Source: Maribacter sp. 4G9 (GTDB lineage Bacteria > Bacteroidota > Bacteroidia > Flavobacteriales > Flavobacteriaceae). Taken from it: 64,000 bases of DNA. Of the stretch, positions 42,844-53,191 are shown in pieces (within the stretch, counting starts at the first letter, position 1; each line of letters opens with the position of its first letter). Under the pieces are notes generated by a model. That model made no database searches, was not told the origin of the DNA, and was given only the letters and a program-made list of their open reading frames with translations. The position numbers and the translations under genes are program-made. The DNA lies in NCBI RefSeq assembly GCF_002742265.1, contig NZ_MDGL01000043.1, forward strand, positions 44,571-108,570, in the 5' to 3' direction.

Positions 42844-45285
42844 ATGAAAGTCTTGAAATTTGGTGGCTCTTCGGTAGCCAACCCAGAAAACATTGCAAAA
42901 ATAAAAAACATCCTTTTGTCCTATGAAGACCGTATCGTTGTCGTCGTATCCGCTTTTGGAGGGGTAACGGACCAACTGTTGCAGGCAGGGGGATTGGCGG
43001 CCAAACAACAAATGGGATACACGGAATTGCTCAATGAAATTGAGACCAGACATTTGGATGCCGTTAAGGCATTGATACCAATAACCGGCCAAAGCAAGGT
43101 GCTTAGCAAGGTTAAATCAGAATTGAACATTTTGGAAACCTTATTGGAAGGCGCCTATTTTATTGGTGAGATTACACCAAAGCTTTCCGATAAAATCGTA
43201 AGTTTTGGGGAACTGCTTTCTTCCTATATCATTAGCGAATATTTATTGGCCGAGGGATTGGATGCTGTTTACAAGGATAGTAGGGAGTTGATCAAAACAT
43301 TCAAGCTTGCCGGTAAAAATGTTGTGGACTTTACCATGACCGATACCAATTGTAAGGATTTTTTCGGAGAACATTCGGCTTCCATTACCGCCTGCCCGGG
43401 ATTCATCGCAACCTCCAAAAACAATGATATCACCACATTGGGCAGAGGCGGTTCCGATTATACCGCGGCTATCTACGCAGCGGCTTTGGAAGCGGATATT
43501 TTGGAAATTTGGACCGATGTTAGCGGTATGTACACCGCCAATCCCAAAATGGTAAAGCAGGCCAAGGCAATCACCCATATTTCCTATGAGGAAGCGATGG
43601 AACTTTCACACTTTGGGGCAAAGGTCCTTTATCCTCCCACGATTCAGCCTGTTTTGTCCAAAGGAATTTCGATACTCATTAAAAATACCTTTAAGCCAGA
43701 AGAGGAAGGCACTTTGATAACCAAATCAAGGAACGAAGGCGGAAAGACCGTGCGGGGCATAAGCCATATTGGCAATATGGCACTTCTTTCCTTGGAAGGA
43801 CCTGGAATGGTGGGTATTCCCGGAATTTCAAAACGGTTTTTCGAGGTCTTGTCACAGGCCGATATCAGTGTGGTGCTTATCACACAGGCCTCCTCCGAAC
43901 ATTCCATCTGCGTTGGTGTATCTGCGGATGACATAGAAAAAGCAGTAGAAGTAGTGAACGAAGCGTTTGCCTATGAAATTGAAAGGGACAAGATAAAAGA
44001 AGTGATTCCCGAGAAAGGACTTGCCATCGTTGCCTTGGTTGGAGATAACATGAAAAGCCATCAAGGGCTCAGCGGAAAAATGTTCAGTACCCTGGGTAAG
44101 AACAATGTGAATATTAGGGTGATAGCCCAAGGAGCTTCTGAAAGGAATATTTCCTGTGTTATCAATGAAAAGGACGTAAAAAAGGCCCTCAATGCACTTC
44201 ATGAAGAATTTTTTGAAGAGAATGTAAAGCAACTCAATCTCTTCGTTATGGGCGTTGGTAATGTAGGCGCCAAGTTCTTGAATCAAATTAAATTACAAGA
44301 AAAATATTTAAAGAAGAACCTAAAATTGAACGTACGCGTCATTGGCATTTCCAACTCCAGAACCATGCATTTTGATGAAAAGGGGATACAACTGGATACC
44401 TGGCAAGATACGTTATCCCAGGGACAAGAGGCTAATAAACAGCTTTTTATAAATAAAGTTAATGACCTGAATTTCCGTAACAGCATTTTTGTGGACAATA
44501 CCGCAAGTGCAGAAATAGCGGGCACCTACCCTACCTTCTTAAGTAATAGTATATCTGTGGTTACCTGCAATAAAATAGCCTGCTCATCGGATTATACTAA
44601 TTATGCCCACCTAAAATCCCTCGCAAGGGAATATGGTGCGCCCTTTTTGTTCGAGACCAATGTGGGAGCGGGCCTACCAATTATTGATACTTTAAAGAAC
44701 CTGATTGCTTCCGGAGATAAGATTCTAAAGATTCAAGCGGTCCTTTCCGGTAGTTTGAACTTTGTCTTTAATAATTTCAATGACACCAATACATTCCATG
44801 ATATCGTAAAAAGGGCCCAGGAAGAAGGTTATACGGAACCCGACCCAAAAATAGACCTTAGTGGGATTGATGTGATGCGTAAAATTCTCATATTGGCTCG
44901 CGAAAGCGGTTATGTTTTGGACATAGCCGATATACAGAACAATTCCTTTCTGCCCAAAGAAAGTTTGGACACCACGAACAACGATGATTTCTTTAAAACC
45001 TTGGTGAAATATGAGTCCGATTTTCAGAAAATTTATGCCGCTGCAAAAGCGAAAAATTGTAAGCTCAAATATGTTGCCCAATTTGAAAATGGCGAAGCCA
45101 GTGTAGGTCTACAGGAAATTCCCAAAGGCCACGACTTTTATAATTTGGAGGGCAGTGACAATATTGTCCTCTTCTATACAGAAAGATATAAAAACCTGCC
45201 CTTGATCATTAAGGGAGCCGGTGCAGGTTCGGATGTCACGGCTTCCGGCATTTTTGCGGATATCATAAGAATCGGTAATTTTTAA
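42844..45285 (+). CDS. thrA: Bifunctional aspartate kinase/homoserine dehydrogenase
   Basis: The 813-residue fusion has an aspartokinase domain (1 to about 300, starting MKVLKFGGSSVANPENI), two ACT regulatory domains (about 310-450, with MVGIPGISKRFF), and a homoserine dehydrogenase domain (about 460-813) with the Rossmann motif VMGVGNVGAKFL and the catalytic region VLSGSLNFVFN. It catalyses the first and third steps from aspartate to threonine/methionine; the ACT domains bind the end product. It is the first gene of thrABC, followed two bases later by thrB, and lies behind the leader described above. Confidence 0.97.
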   Translation: MKVLKFGGSSVANPENIAKIKNILLSYEDRIVVVVSAFGGVTDQLLQAGGLAAKQQMGYTELLNEIETRHLDAVKALIPITGQSKVLSKVKSELNILETLLEGAYFIGEITPKLSDKIVSFGELLSSYIISEYLLAEGLDAVYKDSRELIKTFKLAGKNVVDFTMTDTNCKDFFGEHSASITACPGFIATSKNNDITTLGRGGSDYTAAIYAAALEADILEIWTDVSGMYTANPKMVKQAKAITHISYEEAMELSHFGAKVLYPPTIQPVLSKGISILIKNTFKPEEEGTLITKSRNEGGKTVRGISHIGNMALLSLEGPGMVGIPGISKRFFEVLSQADISVVLITQASSEHSICVGVSADDIEKAVEVVNEAFAYEIERDKIKEVIPEKGLAIVALVGDNMKSHQGLSGKMFSTLGKNNVNIRVIAQGASERNISCVINEKDVKKALNALHEEFFEENVKQLNLFVMGVGNVGAKFLNQIKLQEKYLKKNLKLNVRVIGISNSRTMHFDEKGIQLDTWQDTLSQGQEANKQLFINKVNDLNFRNSIFVDNTASAEIAGTYPTFLSNSISVVTCNKIACSSDYTNYAHLKSLAREYGAPFLFETNVGAGLPIIDTLKNLIASGDKILKIQAVLSGSLNFVFNNFNDTNTFHDIVKRAQEEGYTEPDPKIDLSGIDVMRKILILARESGYVLDIADIQNNSFLPKESLDTTNNDDFFKTLVKYESDFQKIYAAAKAKNCKLKYVAQFENGEASVGLQEIPKGHDFYNLEGSDNIVLFYTERYKNLPLIIKGAGAGSDVTASGIFADIIRIGNF

Positions 45286-45287
45286 AC

Positions 45288-46208
45288 ATGGAAGAAGTAA
45301 GGGTATTCTGTCCGGCGACCATTGCCAATATCTCGTGCGGTTTCGATGTCCTTGGTGTGGCATTAGACTCGGTAGGGGACGAAATGGTCGTACGAAAGAC
45401 CGAAAAGAAAGGTGTTTTCATAACAAAAATAGAAGGACAGGACCTTCCCCTTGAAACTGAACGGAATGTCGCCGGGGTAGCCGGACTTGCCTTATTGAAT
45501 AGAACCAACTATACCGGTGGATTTGAGATAGAAATCTATAAAAAAATCAAACCTGGTAGTGGTATTGGTAGTAGTGCGGCGAGTTCTTCAGGGGCGGTTT
45601 GGGCCATGAACCATTTATTGGGAAGCCCTTTTTCAAAAACCGAGCTGGTTACCTTTGCCATGGAGGGGGAAAGATTGGCCAGTGACGTGGCCCATGCGGA
45701 CAATGTGGCCCCTGCCCTATTTGGCGATTTTGCCCTCGTGCGAAGCTACACCCCTTTGGACATTGTTCCCATAAAGGCACCAGAGGAATTATTTGCAACG
45801 GTGATTCATCCACAGATCGAAATAAAAACATCGGACTCGCGAAAAATTCTTAAGACGACCCTCACCATGCAAACCGCTATTAAACAATGGGGAAATGTAG
45901 GTGGATTGATTGCCGGGCTTTTACAAAATGACTATGATTTAATCGGTCGTTCCCTGGAAGATTATATTGTAGAACCTATTAGGTCCATTCTAATTCCCGG
46001 TTTTGACAAGGTCAAAAAAGCTTCCTTGGATGCAGGGGCGCTTGGCGCGGGCATTTCGGGGTCGGGACCATCCATATTCGCTTTGAGCAGGGGAAAGAAT
46101 AATGCAGAGAAGGTAGCCCTGGCCATGAAAGCGGTATATGAGACCATAGGTGTGGAACATGATATACACGTATCCAAAATAAATCATGAAGGAGTAAGGC
46201 TCGTTTAA
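45288..46208 (+). CDS. thrB: Homoserine kinase
   Basis: The 306-residue GHMP kinase has the ATP-binding motif KPGSGIGSSAASSSG (about 86-100), the N-terminal PATIANISCGFDVLG, and the C-terminal GAGISGSGPSIFALS. It phosphorylates homoserine for threonine synthase. It starts two bases after thrA stops, indicating coupled translation. Length is normal. Confidence 0.97.
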   Translation: MEEVRVFCPATIANISCGFDVLGVALDSVGDEMVVRKTEKKGVFITKIEGQDLPLETERNVAGVAGLALLNRTNYTGGFEIEIYKKIKPGSGIGSSAASSSGAVWAMNHLLGSPFSKTELVTFAMEGERLASDVAHADNVAPALFGDFALVRSYTPLDIVPIKAPEELFATVIHPQIEIKTSDSRKILKTTLTMQTAIKQWGNVGGLIAGLLQNDYDLIGRSLEDYIVEPIRSILIPGFDKVKKASLDAGALGAGISGSGPSIFALSRGKNNAEKVALAMKAVYETIGVEHDIHVSKINHEGVRLV

Positions 46209-46240
46209 TATAGGCCTAATCGCAATTAAAAAATAACACA

Positions 46241-47536
46241 TTGAAATTTTATAGTCTACATAAAAAAGCCCCGGATGTTTCCTTTAAGGAGGCCGTAATC
46301 AATGGTATAGCTCCGGACAAAGGACTTTACTTTCCCAAAAATATTGAACCCTTGCCCACAAGCTTCTTTGAAACTATCGAGGACTTGTCCAATCAGGAGA
46401 TCGCATTTAATGCCATTCATCAATTCGTGCATGAAGAAATCCCCAACGATGTATTACGCGACATCCTAAAAAACACCTTGGATTTTGAGTTTCCTGTTAT
46501 CGAAATTGAAAAGAACGTAGCAACCTTGGAACTTTTTCACGGTCCTACCATGGCGTTTAAGGATGTTGGTGCCCGGTTCATGGCCCAATGCTTGGGTTAT
46601 TTTTCCCAAGACAACAAGACAGAAGTCACAGTTTTGGTGGCAACCTCGGGCGATACAGGAGGCGCTGTGGCCAATGGATTTTTAGGGGTGGATGGTGTAA
46701 AGGTTGTAATCCTCTATCCAAGCGGAAAAGTAAGCGACATCCAAGAAAGACAATTGACCACGTTGGGACAGAACATCACGGCACTGGAAGTGGATGGTAC
46801 GTTCGATGATTGCCAGGCCATGGTAAAAACCGCTTTTTTGGACGACATCCTTTTAAAAAACATGAAACTGACCTCCGCCAACTCCATCAATGTGGCCCGT
46901 TGGTTACCACAATTGTTTTACTTTCTATTTGCTTACAAACAAGCAAAAAGCAAGGGTATGGATATTGTCTTTTCTGTACCGTCCGGGAATTTTGGGAATA
47001 TCTGTGCAGGAATGGTCGCCCAAAAACTGGGCATGCCCGTGAAGCACTTTATTGCGGCGACCAATGTAAACGATACCGTTCCACAGTTCATGAAAACGCA
47101 AAACTATAATCCCAAACCTTCCACGGCGACCATCTCAAATGCCATGGATGTGGGCGACCCTAGCAATTTTGTGAGGATACGACATTTGTTCCAGGATGAT
47201 TTTGAAACCTTAAAATCCAATCTTTCCTCTTATTCCTTTACCGATGCAGAAACTAAAAAAGCACTTCTGGATATCTATGACTCAAGTAGATATTGTGCGG
47301 ATCCACATGGTGCCGTGGGTTATTTGGGCTTGAAAAAATATCAGCAAAGCCATCCCAATACATATGGCATATTTTTGGAAACTGCACATCCTGTGAAGTT
47401 TTTGGATGTGGTGGAAGAGACCATAGGTAAAAAACTTCCCTTACCACCTCAAATTCAAAAGGTAATGGATAAGGATAAAAAATCCATCAAAATAAAAAAC
47501 TATTCGGATTTAAGCTCCTTCTTATTGAATCGCTAG
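46241..47536 (+). CDS. thrC: Threonine synthase
   Basis: The 431-residue PLP enzyme has HGPTMAFKDVGARFM with the Schiff-base Lys near 109, VATSGDTGGAVANGF for phosphate binding and VPSGNFGNICAGM. It converts O-phosphohomoserine to threonine. The start codon is TTG at 46241 (protein begins MKFYSLHKK); no ATG is available nearby, and a purine/A-rich stretch precedes it. It ends the thr operon; its last four bases overlap the convergent aminopeptidase gene. Confidence 0.95.
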   Translation: MKFYSLHKKAPDVSFKEAVINGIAPDKGLYFPKNIEPLPTSFFETIEDLSNQEIAFNAIHQFVHEEIPNDVLRDILKNTLDFEFPVIEIEKNVATLELFHGPTMAFKDVGARFMAQCLGYFSQDNKTEVTVLVATSGDTGGAVANGFLGVDGVKVVILYPSGKVSDIQERQLTTLGQNITALEVDGTFDDCQAMVKTAFLDDILLKNMKLTSANSINVARWLPQLFYFLFAYKQAKSKGMDIVFSVPSGNFGNICAGMVAQKLGMPVKHFIAATNVNDTVPQFMKTQNYNPKPSTATISNAMDVGDPSNFVRIRHLFQDDFETLKSNLSSYSFTDAETKKALLDIYDSSRYCADPHGAVGYLGLKKYQQSHPNTYGIFLETAHPVKFLDVVEETIGKKLPLPPQIQKVMDKDKKSIKIKNYSDLSSFLLNR

Positions 47537-49144
47537 TCTAGCTTAGGCAATTGGAAATCGTCCAATGGACTAGGTTGTTTCATCATGGCCTCGATGGCCT
47601 GGGTCGTTCTTGGAGCCATGGCAGAAAGATTTACCGGCCCTTCCTCAGTAATTAGGATGTCGTCCTCAATGCGAACGGCTATACCCCACCATTTCTTATC
47701 ACAATCACTTCCTTCTGGAATATAAATACCAGGTTCAACGGTAATGACCGTATTGGGTTGAAAGGGACGATAGGTTCCTTGGTCATGGACATCCAAGCCT
47801 AAGTAATGTGAAGTGCCATGGGGAAAATAGGTCCTTGCTTCACTGGCTTCCTTTATAATACCCAAGGTGATCAAGCCCTCTTCCACAACCTTTAAAGCGG
47901 CCTTTCCCGGAGCCTGAAATTCGGCACCCACCACACTGGCCTTTATCCCCGCCTCCTGGGCCTCATACACAATATCGTAAATAGCCTTTTGCTCTGGGGA
48001 AAATTTTCCATTGGCAGGTATGGTTCGGGTTACGTCTGCCGTATACCCATGGTATTCCGCACCAAGATCCATCAACACCAAATCGTTGCCCACCTCCATT
48101 TTATTGTTTTCTATATAATGAAGGATACACCCATTGTTTCCACCACCAACTATGGAAGGGTAGCCCTCGTACTCCGCCCCGTATTTCTTGTACACATATT
48201 CATGGACACCTTGGATTTCGGTTTCGGACATATTTGGGTGCATCGCTTTCATCACTTCCATTTGCCCTACTGCAGAAATCTCTACGGCCCTTTTTTAACA
48301 ACTTTAGTTCTTCTGGGGTCTTTGTTTCACGGAGGGTAGCCATAATTTCCGAAATCATCCTTGAATCTAAATTATTTGAGGCCAAAACTAAATTGACCCT
48401 TTCCTTTACTTCCAGCCTTTTGGATTCATCGGTGGCATTCACGAAGACCGTCAGGAATTCATCATCATTAAGGTTTTCATAAAACGACAAATACCTTTCT
48501 ACGGTCTTTACCAAATTCTCCGTGTTATCGGGCGTAGCCGATTGGATCATGGCATAAAGGTTTTGTTTTATCGGATCATAATCGGATGGATAGTTGGCCT
48601 TTATTTTAAAGGCCTTAATAAGGTCGAACAAATCGGCGTCTCCCCTTTTGTCCCTGTAATCGTTTTCAAAATCAAAAAAGGAAACGGTATCGAAGGATTT
48701 AAAATCAATAGGGACATCGGCGAAATCACTACCATTGAAAACCTTATCAAACCCGAGTTGTTTTCTTACCCCCTCAACACCTAATCGCTTCCCGGTCCAT
48801 TGCTCCTCCCGGGCGTTTCGCTCCTGTACATAAATCATTTCATTATATTCTTGACCATCGACTTCCTTTTGCATATCGGAGAAAATGAGCAGCACGGCAT
48901 TGGGTTCCTTGTAACCCGTAAGGTAATAGAAATTAGGGTCTTGGTGATAGATATAATCCACGTCGTTGGCCCTGTTGCGCTCCGCGTTCGCAAAAAAGAC
49001 AAGAACACTGTTGGGTGACATTAATTCACGAACTTTCTCCCTTCTTTCTTTGTGAAATTCCGCCGACAAGTAGTCTTCTGGAAGGTTTTGGGAAAACCCC
49101 AATACAACAGAAAACAAGGCAACCCAAAACACATATATTTTCAT
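47533..49144 (-). pseudogene. Secreted Xaa-Pro aminopeptidase (aminopeptidase P), frameshifted
   Basis: Two frames together give one family-length protein. The N-terminal part (from about 49144 to 48290) has a signal peptide (VVLGFSQ) and AMP_N domain (AEFHKERREKVRELM, YLTGYKEPNAVLLIF). The C-terminal part (to 47533) has all metallopeptidase motifs: DLGAEYHGYTADVTRT, GTSHYLGLDVHD, TVEPGIYIPEG and RIEDDILIT. They are broken by one extra base in the run C3T6 at 48288-48296 (minus strand A6G3), after which KLLKK would otherwise continue AVEISAVGQ. The open fragments are 48200-49150 and 47533-48261. A homopolymer sequence error or a recent mutation fits best, since both halves are well conserved. 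Confidence 0.85.
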
Positions 49145-49243
49145 AAACATTCAATAAAGTTGAAAAATAAGTAGGGTACAAGTTACTATAAAATTTGGGT
49201 AAAACATACGATGACCTTGCAACGCTATCCTATTTAATTCTAT

Positions 49244-49251
49244 TAAATTTG
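49244..49251 (+). promoter_or_regulatory. -7 box for gcvT operon
   Basis: TAAATTTG fits TAnnTTTG and lies 20 bases before the gcvT ATG at 49271. The nearest upstream TTG is 24 bases away instead of 19, so the -33 element is poor. Confidence 0.45.
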
Positions 49252-49270
49252 CAATGCACAAAACCTTAAG

Positions 49271-50356
49271 ATGAAAAATACAGCTTTAACACAGACACAT
49301 GAGAAATTAGGAGCCAAGATGGTCCCCTTTGCCGGTTACAATATGCCCGTTTCTTACGAAGGTGTCAACGTAGAACATGAAACGGTAAGAAATGGTGTTG
49401 GCGTCTTTGATGTTTCGCACATGGGCGAATTTTTGATCAGTGGGCCCAATGCCTTGGACCTTATCCAAAAAGTGACCTCCAATGATGCTTCCAAATTGAC
49501 CATTGGCAGGGCACAGTATAGCTGTTTACCCAATGAGACCGGTGGCATTGTGGATGATCTTATCGTGTACAAGATAAAAGAGGAACAATACCTATTAGTG
49601 GTCAATGCCTCGAACATTGAAAAGGACTGGGAGCATATTTCAAAATACAATGCCGATTTCAAAGCCGACATGCGTAACCTTTCAGAAGATTATTCGCTAT
49701 TGGCCATTCAAGGTCCAAAAGCTGTTGAAGCGATGCAATCATTGACCTCAATAGATTTATCGGCCATAAAATTCTACCATTTTGAAGTGGCGGATTTTGC
49801 GGGCATCGAATATGTCATCATCTCGGCAACCGGATATACAGGTTCTGGCGGATTTGAGATTTATTGTAAAAATAGTGAGGTGCAACAAGTCTGGGACAAG
49901 GTTTTTGAGGCCGGGACCGATTTTGGTATCAAACCCATTGGTTTGGCTGCCCGAGACACGTTACGACTGGAGATGGGCTATTGCCTTTATGGTAACGATA
50001 TTAACGATGAAACCTCACCTATTGAGGCAGGCTTGGGATGGATTACGAAGTTCACGAAGGATTTTGTCAACAGTGAAGCATTGGAGAAGGAAAAGAATAA
50101 GGGTCCGGAAAGGAGATTGATCGGTTTTGAATTGGACGAACGGGGAATACCTAGGCATGATTATGATATCGTGGATGGTCAGGGCAAAAAGATAGGTGTA
50201 GTTACCTCAGGAACCATGTCACCATCCCTTGGAAAGGGAATTGGCCTGGGTTATGTACCTGCTGTTTTTTCAGAAACGGGCAGTAAAATACATATCCAGA
50301 TCAGAAAAAATTCGGTTCCGGCCACCGTTGTGAAACTACCTTTTTACAAGGGTTAA
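49271..50356 (+). CDS. gcvT: Aminomethyltransferase (glycine cleavage T protein)
   Basis: The 361-residue protein begins [29 protein letters not shown] and has [13 protein letters not shown] and [19 protein letters not shown], typical GcvT motifs. It transfers the methylene group from the lipoyl-bound aminomethyl of H protein to tetrahydrofolate. Length is normal. Its stop is directly followed by the ATG of glsA, so it heads a compact operon. Confidence 0.97.
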   Translation: MKNTALTQTHEKLGAKMVPFAGYNMPVSYEGVNVEHETVRNGVGVFDVSHMGEFLISGPNALDLIQKVTSNDASKLTIGRAQYSCLPNETGGIVDDLIVYKIKEEQYLLVVNASNIEKDWEHISKYNADFKADMRNLSEDYSLLAIQGPKAVEAMQSLTSIDLSAIKFYHFEVADFAGIEYVIISATGYTGSGGFEIYCKNSEVQQVWDKVFEAGTDFGIKPIGLAARDTLRLEMGYCLYGNDINDETSPIEAGLGWITKFTKDFVNSEALEKEKNKGPERRLIGFELDERGIPRHDYDIVDGQGKKIGVVTSGTMSPSLGKGIGLGYVPAVFSETGSKIHIQIRKNSVPATVVKLPFYKG

Positions 50357-51271
50357 ATGCCAGATTTTAAAAAAATACTAAATACATTATACGAGGAGAC
50401 AAAGCAGTTGTCCGATACCGGAAAGGTAGCTACCTATATTCCCGAATTGGCCTCCATCAGTCCGAATAAATTTGGGATTTGTTTACTGGATATAGAAAAA
50501 GAATCCTATCAGGTAGGGAATTTTGATGAATGTTTTTCGGTTCAAAGTATTTCCAAGGTACTCACATTGGCCATGGCCATGGGTATTGTTGGGGAAAAGG
50601 TATGGGACCGAGTGGACGTAGAACCATCGGGAGATCCATTCAACCATCTTTCCCTTCTGGAGCAAGAAAATGGCATCCCAAGAAACCCTTTGATCAATGC
50701 CGGAGCAATTGTCATAGCGGACATTTTGGTGAGTGAACTCAAGGACCCCAAAAAGGAATTTTTGGATTTTGTACATAAAATTAGTGGTGACAGCACTATT
50801 AGATATGATGAAAAAGTGGCCCAATCAGAAAAGGCTACCGGGTTTAAGAATTATGCTGCGGCCAATTTACTAAAGTCCTATGGCAATCTTAAAAATGATG
50901 TTATTGAGGTATTGGATTTCTACTTTTACCAATGTTCCCTATCCATGTCCTGTGCCCAGCTTTGTCATACGTTTTACCTATTCATCAATAGAGGTAGGTG
51001 TATGCAAAACCTTGAATTTTTGACCGTTAGCCAAGTAAAACGAATCAACGCTTTAATGCTTACCTGTGGCTTTTACGATGAGGCGGGTGAATTTGCCTTT
51101 GAAGTGGGGCTTCCGGGAAAAAGTGGTGTAGGTGGAGGTATCGTGGCGTTGTTGCCAAAAAGATTCTGCGTGACCGTCTGGTCGCCAGGCCTCAATCTAA
51201 AAGGAAACTCCTCTAGGGGCATGGCCGCATTGGAGCGACTGACCACATTATCCGATTTATCAATTTTCTAG
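50357..51271 (+). CDS. glsA: Glutaminase
   Basis: The 304-residue serine-type glutaminase has CFSVQSISKVLTLAMAM with the catalytic S-x-x-K and NPLINAGAIV for substrate binding. It hydrolyses glutamine to glutamate and ammonia in the cytoplasm. It abuts gcvT with no intergenic base and is followed one base later by the epimerase-like gene, so translation is coupled. Confidence 0.95.
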   Translation: MPDFKKILNTLYEETKQLSDTGKVATYIPELASISPNKFGICLLDIEKESYQVGNFDECFSVQSISKVLTLAMAMGIVGEKVWDRVDVEPSGDPFNHLSLLEQENGIPRNPLINAGAIVIADILVSELKDPKKEFLDFVHKISGDSTIRYDEKVAQSEKATGFKNYAAANLLKSYGNLKNDVIEVLDFYFYQCSLSMSCAQLCHTFYLFINRGRCMQNLEFLTVSQVKRINALMLTCGFYDEAGEFAFEVGLPGKSGVGGGIVALLPKRFCVTVWSPGLNLKGNSSRGMAALERLTTLSDLSIF

Positions 51272-51272
51272 T

Positions 51273-52094
51273 TTGGAGAAAAAGAAGGTCTTAATATTAG
51301 GGGGAAGCGGGTTCCTTGGCAATGCAATTTATAAGGAATTGTGCAACTATTTTGATACCTATGGAACCTATTTCAATGCAAGGAGCTCATTTGAAAACAA
51401 CCAACAATTTTTTAGGTTCAATCACGAGGAGGATGATATTTATGATATTCTTGAAAACGTAAAGCCACAGATAATCATCTCTGCATTAAGAGGTAATTTT
51501 GCGGCCCAAATCGTCACGCACCAGCACCTAGTGGAATATATAGGCCAGCGAAATTGCAAACTTTATTTTCTTTCTTCGGCGAATGTTTTTGATGCCTATA
51601 GTAAGTATCCATCCTACGAAAATGATAAAACGCTTTCTGAAAGCATTTATGGCAGGTTAAAAATCAAGATAGAAAACATGCTGATGCGCTTGCCAAAAGA
51701 TAAAACTGGCATTCTGAGGATTCCCATGGTATTTGGCAATCAATCGCCTAGGGTACGGGAGATGAAAAATCTTATTTTGAACAACGAACCGATAGAGGTT
51801 TTCCCCAATTTGATATTAAATGTGACCAATGATGACAAGCTAACGCAGCAAATTCATTATCTTATCAATAGAAATAAAACAGGAATTTTTCACCTTGGGA
51901 GTACGGACTTGGTGCATCATGAAGATTTTGTAAAGGAGGTCTTGGAACGTGTGGGTAAATTCAACCCTATTATTAAAAGGGTGTACACCACCAACGAGGA
52001 CAGGTATTTGGCAGTGCTTCCAAAATCCAACCTACTTCCCAAGAATTTGAGATTCACATACCAGGAAATTATTGACCATCATATTATAAAATAA
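51273..52094 (+). CDS. NAD(P)-binding sugar dehydratase/reductase (RmlD-like SDR)
   Basis: The 273-residue extended SDR begins MEKKKVLILGGSGFLGNAIY with the nucleotide-binding G-G-S-G-F-L-G and has FLSSANVFDAYSKYPSYEND where an SDR Ser and the Y-x-x-x-K pair (YGRLKIKIE) follow. It is close to dTDP-4-dehydrorhamnose reductases in layout but the substrate cannot be named. The start is TTG 51273-51275, next to the glsA stop. It is seven bases from phhB. Confidence 0.75.
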   Translation: MEKKKVLILGGSGFLGNAIYKELCNYFDTYGTYFNARSSFENNQQFFRFNHEEDDIYDILENVKPQIIISALRGNFAAQIVTHQHLVEYIGQRNCKLYFLSSANVFDAYSKYPSYENDKTLSESIYGRLKIKIENMLMRLPKDKTGILRIPMVFGNQSPRVREMKNLILNNEPIEVFPNLILNVTNDDKLTQQIHYLINRNKTGIFHLGSTDLVHHEDFVKEVLERVGKFNPIIKRVYTTNEDRYLAVLPKSNLLPKNLRFTYQEIIDHHIIK

Positions 52095-52100
52095 TAACAC

Positions 52101-52388
52101 ATGGAAAAATTTACGGACAAACAGATTTATGATTATCTCAGCCAACTGGACGGCTGGGAATACGTGGACGGGGCCATTGAGACAACTTTTGAGTTCAAGG
52201 ATTTTAAGGAGGCTTTTTCTGTCATGACACGAATAGCTTTTGAATGTGAGGCGCAAGGCCATCACCCTGATTGGAGCAATGTATATAAAACAGTTAATAT
52301 TCGTCTAAGCACACACGATGCCAATGGCGTAACGGAAAAAGACTTTGTATTGGCAAGAAGCATCGAGGACATAATTGAAAGTGATTAA
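52101..52388 (+). CDS. phhB: 4a-hydroxytetrahydrobiopterin dehydratase (pterin carbinolamine dehydratase)
   Basis: A 95-residue enzyme with FKDFKEAFSVMTRIAFECEAQGHHPDW, where the H-H-P-x-W motif is the active site, and NVRLSTHDANGVTEKDF-like end. It dehydrates the carbinolamine to recycle the pterin cofactor, often paired with phenylalanine hydroxylase, which is not in this window. It is the last gene of the gcvT operon. Confidence 0.9.
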   Translation: MEKFTDKQIYDYLSQLDGWEYVDGAIETTFEFKDFKEAFSVMTRIAFECEAQGHHPDWSNVYKTVNIRLSTHDANGVTEKDFVLARSIEDIIESD

Positions 52389-52438
52389 CGACCTATCTTT
52401 AAAGATTGGTTTTAGGTTTTAACCTTTGGGATTTTTGT

Positions 52439-52446
52439 TAAATTTG
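52439..52446 (+). promoter_or_regulatory. -7 box for yebC
   Basis: TAAATTTG matches TAnnTTTG, 22 bases before the yebC ATG at 52469, implying a separate promoter after the gcvT operon. No good -33 TTG is seen. Confidence 0.45.
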
Positions 52447-52468
52447 CCAGCATCAATAAAAATAGAAT

Positions 52469-53191
52469 ATGGGAAGAGCTTTTGAATTTAGGAAAGCACG
52501 TAAAATGAAGCGATGGTCGGCAATGTCCAAAGCCTTTACACGAATAGGTAAGGATATTGTAATGGCAGTAAAAGAGGGAGGACCAGATCCGGACTCCAAC
52601 TCTAGACTAAGGGCCGTGATTCAAAATGCCAAAGCGGTAAACATGCCCAAGGACAATGTGGAGCGCGCCATCAAAAGAGCAAGTGATAAAAGTCTTGGAG
52701 ATTATAAAGAGGTATTGTTTGAAGGCTATGCACCCCATGGAATTGCTATTCTTATTGAAACCGCAACGGACAATAATACCCGAACCGTTGCCAACATTAG
52801 AAGTTATTTCAACAAATGCAACGGTAGTTTGGGAACCTCCGGTTCCGTGGAATTTATGTTTGACCATACCTGTAATTTTAGGATTCCGGCAGACGGCATT
52901 GACCCAGAGGAACTGGAATTGGAAATGATAGATTTTGGTGCCGAAGAAGTCTTTGTGGACGACGATGGTATTTTAATCTATGCCCCTTTTGAAAGTTTTG
53001 GTGCCATTCAAAAAGAGCTTGAAAACAGGGGAATAGAAATTCTGTCATCTGGTTTCGAGCGCATACCCCAAGTCACCAAGCCCTTGAGTGAGGAAGAGGC
53101 CGCCGATGTGGAGAAATTACTCGAGAAAATCGAGGAGGATGATGATGTACAGAACGCCTTTCACAATATGAGTAATGATTTAAATAGTTGA
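52469..53191 (+). CDS. yebC: YebC/PmpR-family regulatory protein
   Basis: The 240-residue protein matches TACO1/YebC: MGRAFEFRKARKMKRWSAMSKAFTRI, KAVNMPKDNVERAIKRA, EGYAPHGIAILIETATDN and GSVEFMFDH. Members were described as transcription regulators but the family also acts on translation of polyproline stretches. A flavobacterial variant lacks the H-S of the common MAGHSKW start. Length is normal. Confidence 0.95.
   Translation: MGRAFEFRKARKMKRWSAMSKAFTRIGKDIVMAVKEGGPDPDSNSRLRAVIQNAKAVNMPKDNVERAIKRASDKSLGDYKEVLFEGYAPHGIAILIETATDNNTRTVANIRSYFNKCNGSLGTSGSVEFMFDHTCNFRIPADGIDPEELELEMIDFGAEEVFVDDDGILIYAPFESFGAIQKELENRGIEILSSGFERIPQVTKPLSEEEAADVEKLLEKIEEDDDVQNAFHNMSNDLNS

Noticed and set aside
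48281..48300. Programmed -1 frameshift at A-AAA-AAG in the aminopeptidase gene
   Set aside because: The heptamer is in the right phase, but a -1 slip gives GGG-CCG-TAG, an immediate stop; restoring the enzyme needs a +1 change.
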